Shown: piece after piece, positions 6,493 to 7,615 of the stretch
How the letters are laid out: every line of letters begins with the position of its first letter
How positions within the stretch are numbered: position 1 is the first letter of the stretch
NCBI GenBank assembly: GCA_029060585.1
Contig: JAIDTS010000457.1
Location: 1-7,615 of the forward strand
Length of the DNA: 7,615 nucleotides
From: Muribaculaceae bacterium
Lineage (GTDB): Bacteria; Bacteroidota; Bacteroidia; Bacteroidales; Muribaculaceae
Reading direction: 5' to 3'
Position numbers and translations under genes: made by a program
Notes under the pieces: model-generated
What the model was told of the DNA's origin: nothing
Databases searched by the model: none
The model's input: only the letters and a program-made list of their open reading frames with translations

Positions 6493-6525
6493 CTCAAGAC
6501 TCAAGACTCAAGACTCAAGACTCAA
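6493..6525. repeat. Heptamer array, (CTCAAGA)4 plus CTCAA
   Basis: Four perfect copies of CTCAAGA and a 5-base partial copy end five bases before the TTG of the porin promoter. The permuted unit is CAAGACT, sharing the AAGACT core with the arrays at 3951 and 6346. Confidence 0.92.
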
Positions 6526-6530
6526 TTTTC

Positions 6531-6561
6531 TTGCAAAGTTAATAAAAAAATCCTAATTTTG
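6531..6561 (+). promoter_or_regulatory. Bacteroidetes-type sigma-ABfr promoter of the porin gene
   Basis: The -7 element TAATTTTG (6554-6561) fits the TAnnTTTG consensus exactly. A -33 TTG (6531-6533, in the context CTTGCAAAG) lies 20 bases upstream, the usual spacing. Transcription should begin near 6567-6570, leaving a leader of about 15-20 nt before the ATG at 6586. This also rules out the in-frame TTG at 6559, which lies inside the -7 element. Confidence 0.85.
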
Positions 6562-6585
6562 TACCCTCAAACATCAACTACAATC

Positions 6586-7614
6586 ATGAAAAAGCACGTT
6601 TTCTCAATAGCAGCCTTATTTGCCGTGGGTCTCGCATGCCTTCCGGCTCATGCCGAATCTACCCCCCAGCCAGCCGAAGGAGCCGATAAGATCAGCTACG
6701 TTCCGGAATTCCACGGAGCCGTCCGCCCGAGATGGGAACTCGACACAGAGACCGGACGCAGCCGATTTGAGGTCCGATGGGCGAGGTTCACAGCCGAAGG
6801 GAAAGTGGCTCCCAAGATAGGATATTTCCTTCAGGTCGACCTCTGCGACCAGGGAGTGTTCAAGGTTCATGATGCTTATGTGAAGATGGGCGTGGCGAAG
6901 GGACTCGAGGTGCAGGCCGGACAGTTCCGCATGCCGTTCGGTCGGGAGCCTTTCATGGCGCCGCAGAACTATGTATTCGCCAACCGCTCGTTTATGGGAA
7001 AACAGATGTGCAACTACCGCAAGGTGGGAGCAAAGCTGACGTATACGGTTCCTGTGTCGCTGCCGCTTACAGTAGAGGCTGCTGTCGGCAACGCCGGAGG
7101 GACAGCCAACCATAATGTCTGGAGCAGGTCTTATATGGGAAGCGGACGCGTGTCGCTGCAGCTCGGCGACTTCAACTTATGCGGCGGCGTGATGGATATC
7201 CTGCCTGATGCCACTCGAATCATGCTATATGACATCGGCACCACCTGGACGCACGGCAACTGGCGCGGAGGACTCGAATATATGAACGAGCACTACGTCG
7301 GCTCTACACACGACGACGCTCACTCATGGGTGGCCTGGGGGGACTATGGAAGATACGCGAAGCTCGGCATATTCAACCGCTGGAGCCTGCAGGCCAGATA
7401 TGACGGAATGACCCGCCAATGGAATGGAGTGGAAGACACCCCCGACAATCCCGGTCGACACCGCCTGACTTTCGGCGGAACTCTCTCCTACCGATATAAG
7501 AAGGTTTTCGCCGACCTAATGCTCGACTACGAGCAGTATTTCTACATGCACGGCTACAGTCCGGCCGAAGGCCAGGGCAACAAGCTCGTTCTTGAGCTCG
7601 CAGTCCGCTTCTAA
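6586..7614 (+). CDS. OprO/P-type (phosphate-selective porin family) outer membrane porin
   Basis: Starting at the ATG at 6586 the product is 342 residues with a clear signal peptide (M-K-K, hydrophobic core, cleavage after A21-H-A23). The mature part begins with the porin-typical F-H-G-A-V-R-P-R-W-E-L strand and continues with alternating amphipathic strands, including L-E-V-Q-A-G-Q-F-R-M-P-F-G, a hallmark of the OprO/OprP (PF07396) family, and V-G-A-K-L-T-Y. It ends L-V-L-E-L-A-V-R-F; the C-terminal Phe is the outer membrane beta-barrel assembly signal recognised by BAM. Pseudomonas OprO/P carry phosphate and polyphosphate, but Bacteroidetes members are broadly assigned and no phosphate genes are nearby, so the substrate is unknown. 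Length is on the short side for the family but both ends look natural. Expression is driven by its own promoter at 6531-6561. Confidence 0.92.
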   Translation: MKKHVFSIAALFAVGLACLPAHAESTPQPAEGADKISYVPEFHGAVRPRWELDTETGRSRFEVRWARFTAEGKVAPKIGYFLQVDLCDQGVFKVHDAYVKMGVAKGLEVQAGQFRMPFGREPFMAPQNYVFANRSFMGKQMCNYRKVGAKLTYTVPVSLPLTVEAAVGNAGGTANHNVWSRSYMGSGRVSLQLGDFNLCGGVMDILPDATRIMLYDIGTTWTHGNWRGGLEYMNEHYVGSTHDDAHSWVAWGDYGRYAKLGIFNRWSLQARYDGMTRQWNGVEDTPDNPGRHRLTFGGTLSYRYKKVFADLMLDYEQYFYMHGYSPAEGQGNKLVLELAVRF

Positions 7615-7615
7615 A

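Larger units (their letters stand above)
6178..6530. other. Gene-free intergenic region with hairpins and heptamer arrays
   Basis: About 350 bp before the porin promoter hold no convincing gene. A 79-codon minus-strand reading frame (6504-6265) has no recognisable domain, spans two hairpins and two heptamer arrays, and has no family I can name. The stretch contains imperfect direct repeats around 6223-6251 (CGCTCCTACCACT followed by CGCTCTACCATT), a CCGGC-GAA-GCCGG hairpin, (CTTAAGA)2, a second GAAA-loop hairpin and (CTCAAGA)4. The part next to the Dabb start (6178-6205) is AT-rich and probably its leader. The GC-rich middle (about 6280-6480) could be an interspersed intergenic element or an unrecognised structured RNA. 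Confidence 0.5.

Noticed and set aside
6265..6504. Minus-strand 79-codon reading frame as a small gene
   Set aside because: It runs through two hairpins and two heptamer arrays, has no domain I recognise and no promoter or initiation region; more likely a chance frame in a non-coding element, though not excluded.
3543..6525. Heptamer arrays as a CRISPR array
   Set aside because: The units are 7 bp, tandem and without spacers, and no cas gene is present.
6534..6541. Minus-strand TAACTTTG as a divergent -7 promoter element for the Dabb gene
   Set aside because: It fits TAnnTTTG, but there is no -33 TTG at 19-21 bases and it is over 350 bp from the Dabb start; it is probably a by-product of the plus-strand TTGCAAAGTTA context.

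Overview
The window looks like chromosomal DNA from a gut Bacteroidales, most likely Muribaculaceae or a close relative. Pointers are the gene content (a ~270-residue 'glycogen synthase' followed by a DUF4270 lipoprotein, and an OprO/P-type porin), a Bacteroidetes-type promoter (TTG-N20-TAATTTTG) and AT-rich leaders without strong Shine-Dalgarno sites. The family assignment is inference from memory of these proteins; no database was searched.

Layout. (1) 52-3523, plus strand: a tight three-gene operon. A short GT5-like starch/glycogen synthase protein overlaps a DUF4270 surface-type lipoprotein by 4 bp (ATGA), and 2 bp after that comes a secreted CapA/PgsA-type metallophosphatase-fold protein. 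(2) 3576-3950, plus: RidA enamine/imine deaminase, separated from the operon by a short AT-rich heptamer array. (3) 3982-4022: an 18-bp-stem bidirectional terminator shared by convergent ridA and the ABC-F gene; its right arm contains the ABC-F stop codon. (4) 6177-4009, minus: a Dabb-domain protein followed by a Uup-type ABC-F ATPase. (5) 6178-6585: about 400 bp with no convincing gene, holding small GAA/GAAA-loop hairpins and heptamer arrays, ending in a clear promoter. (6) 6586-7614, plus: a complete OprO/P-type porin.

The most unusual signal is not a gene. Short tandem arrays with an exact 7-bp period occur at six places. Three intergenic arrays use the unit NAAGACT, each array homogeneous for a different N (G, T or C). 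Two intergenic arrays use ATTAATC-like units. A ten-copy array of the related CAAGAGT/CAAGAGA unit lies inside the ABC-F coding region, where 3 x 7 bp reads in frame as a 7-residue repeat (RDKSQxS) in the linker between the second ATPase domain and the C-terminal coiled coil. Together these look like one dispersed heptanucleotide repeat system that can also enter coding sequence.

The second point of interest is the operon. A GT5-like protein without its C-terminal Rossmann half or the ADP-glucose-binding KTGG motif is translationally coupled to a lipoprotein of unknown function. The usual label 'glycogen synthase' is therefore doubtful, and an envelope or glycan role is possible but unproven.
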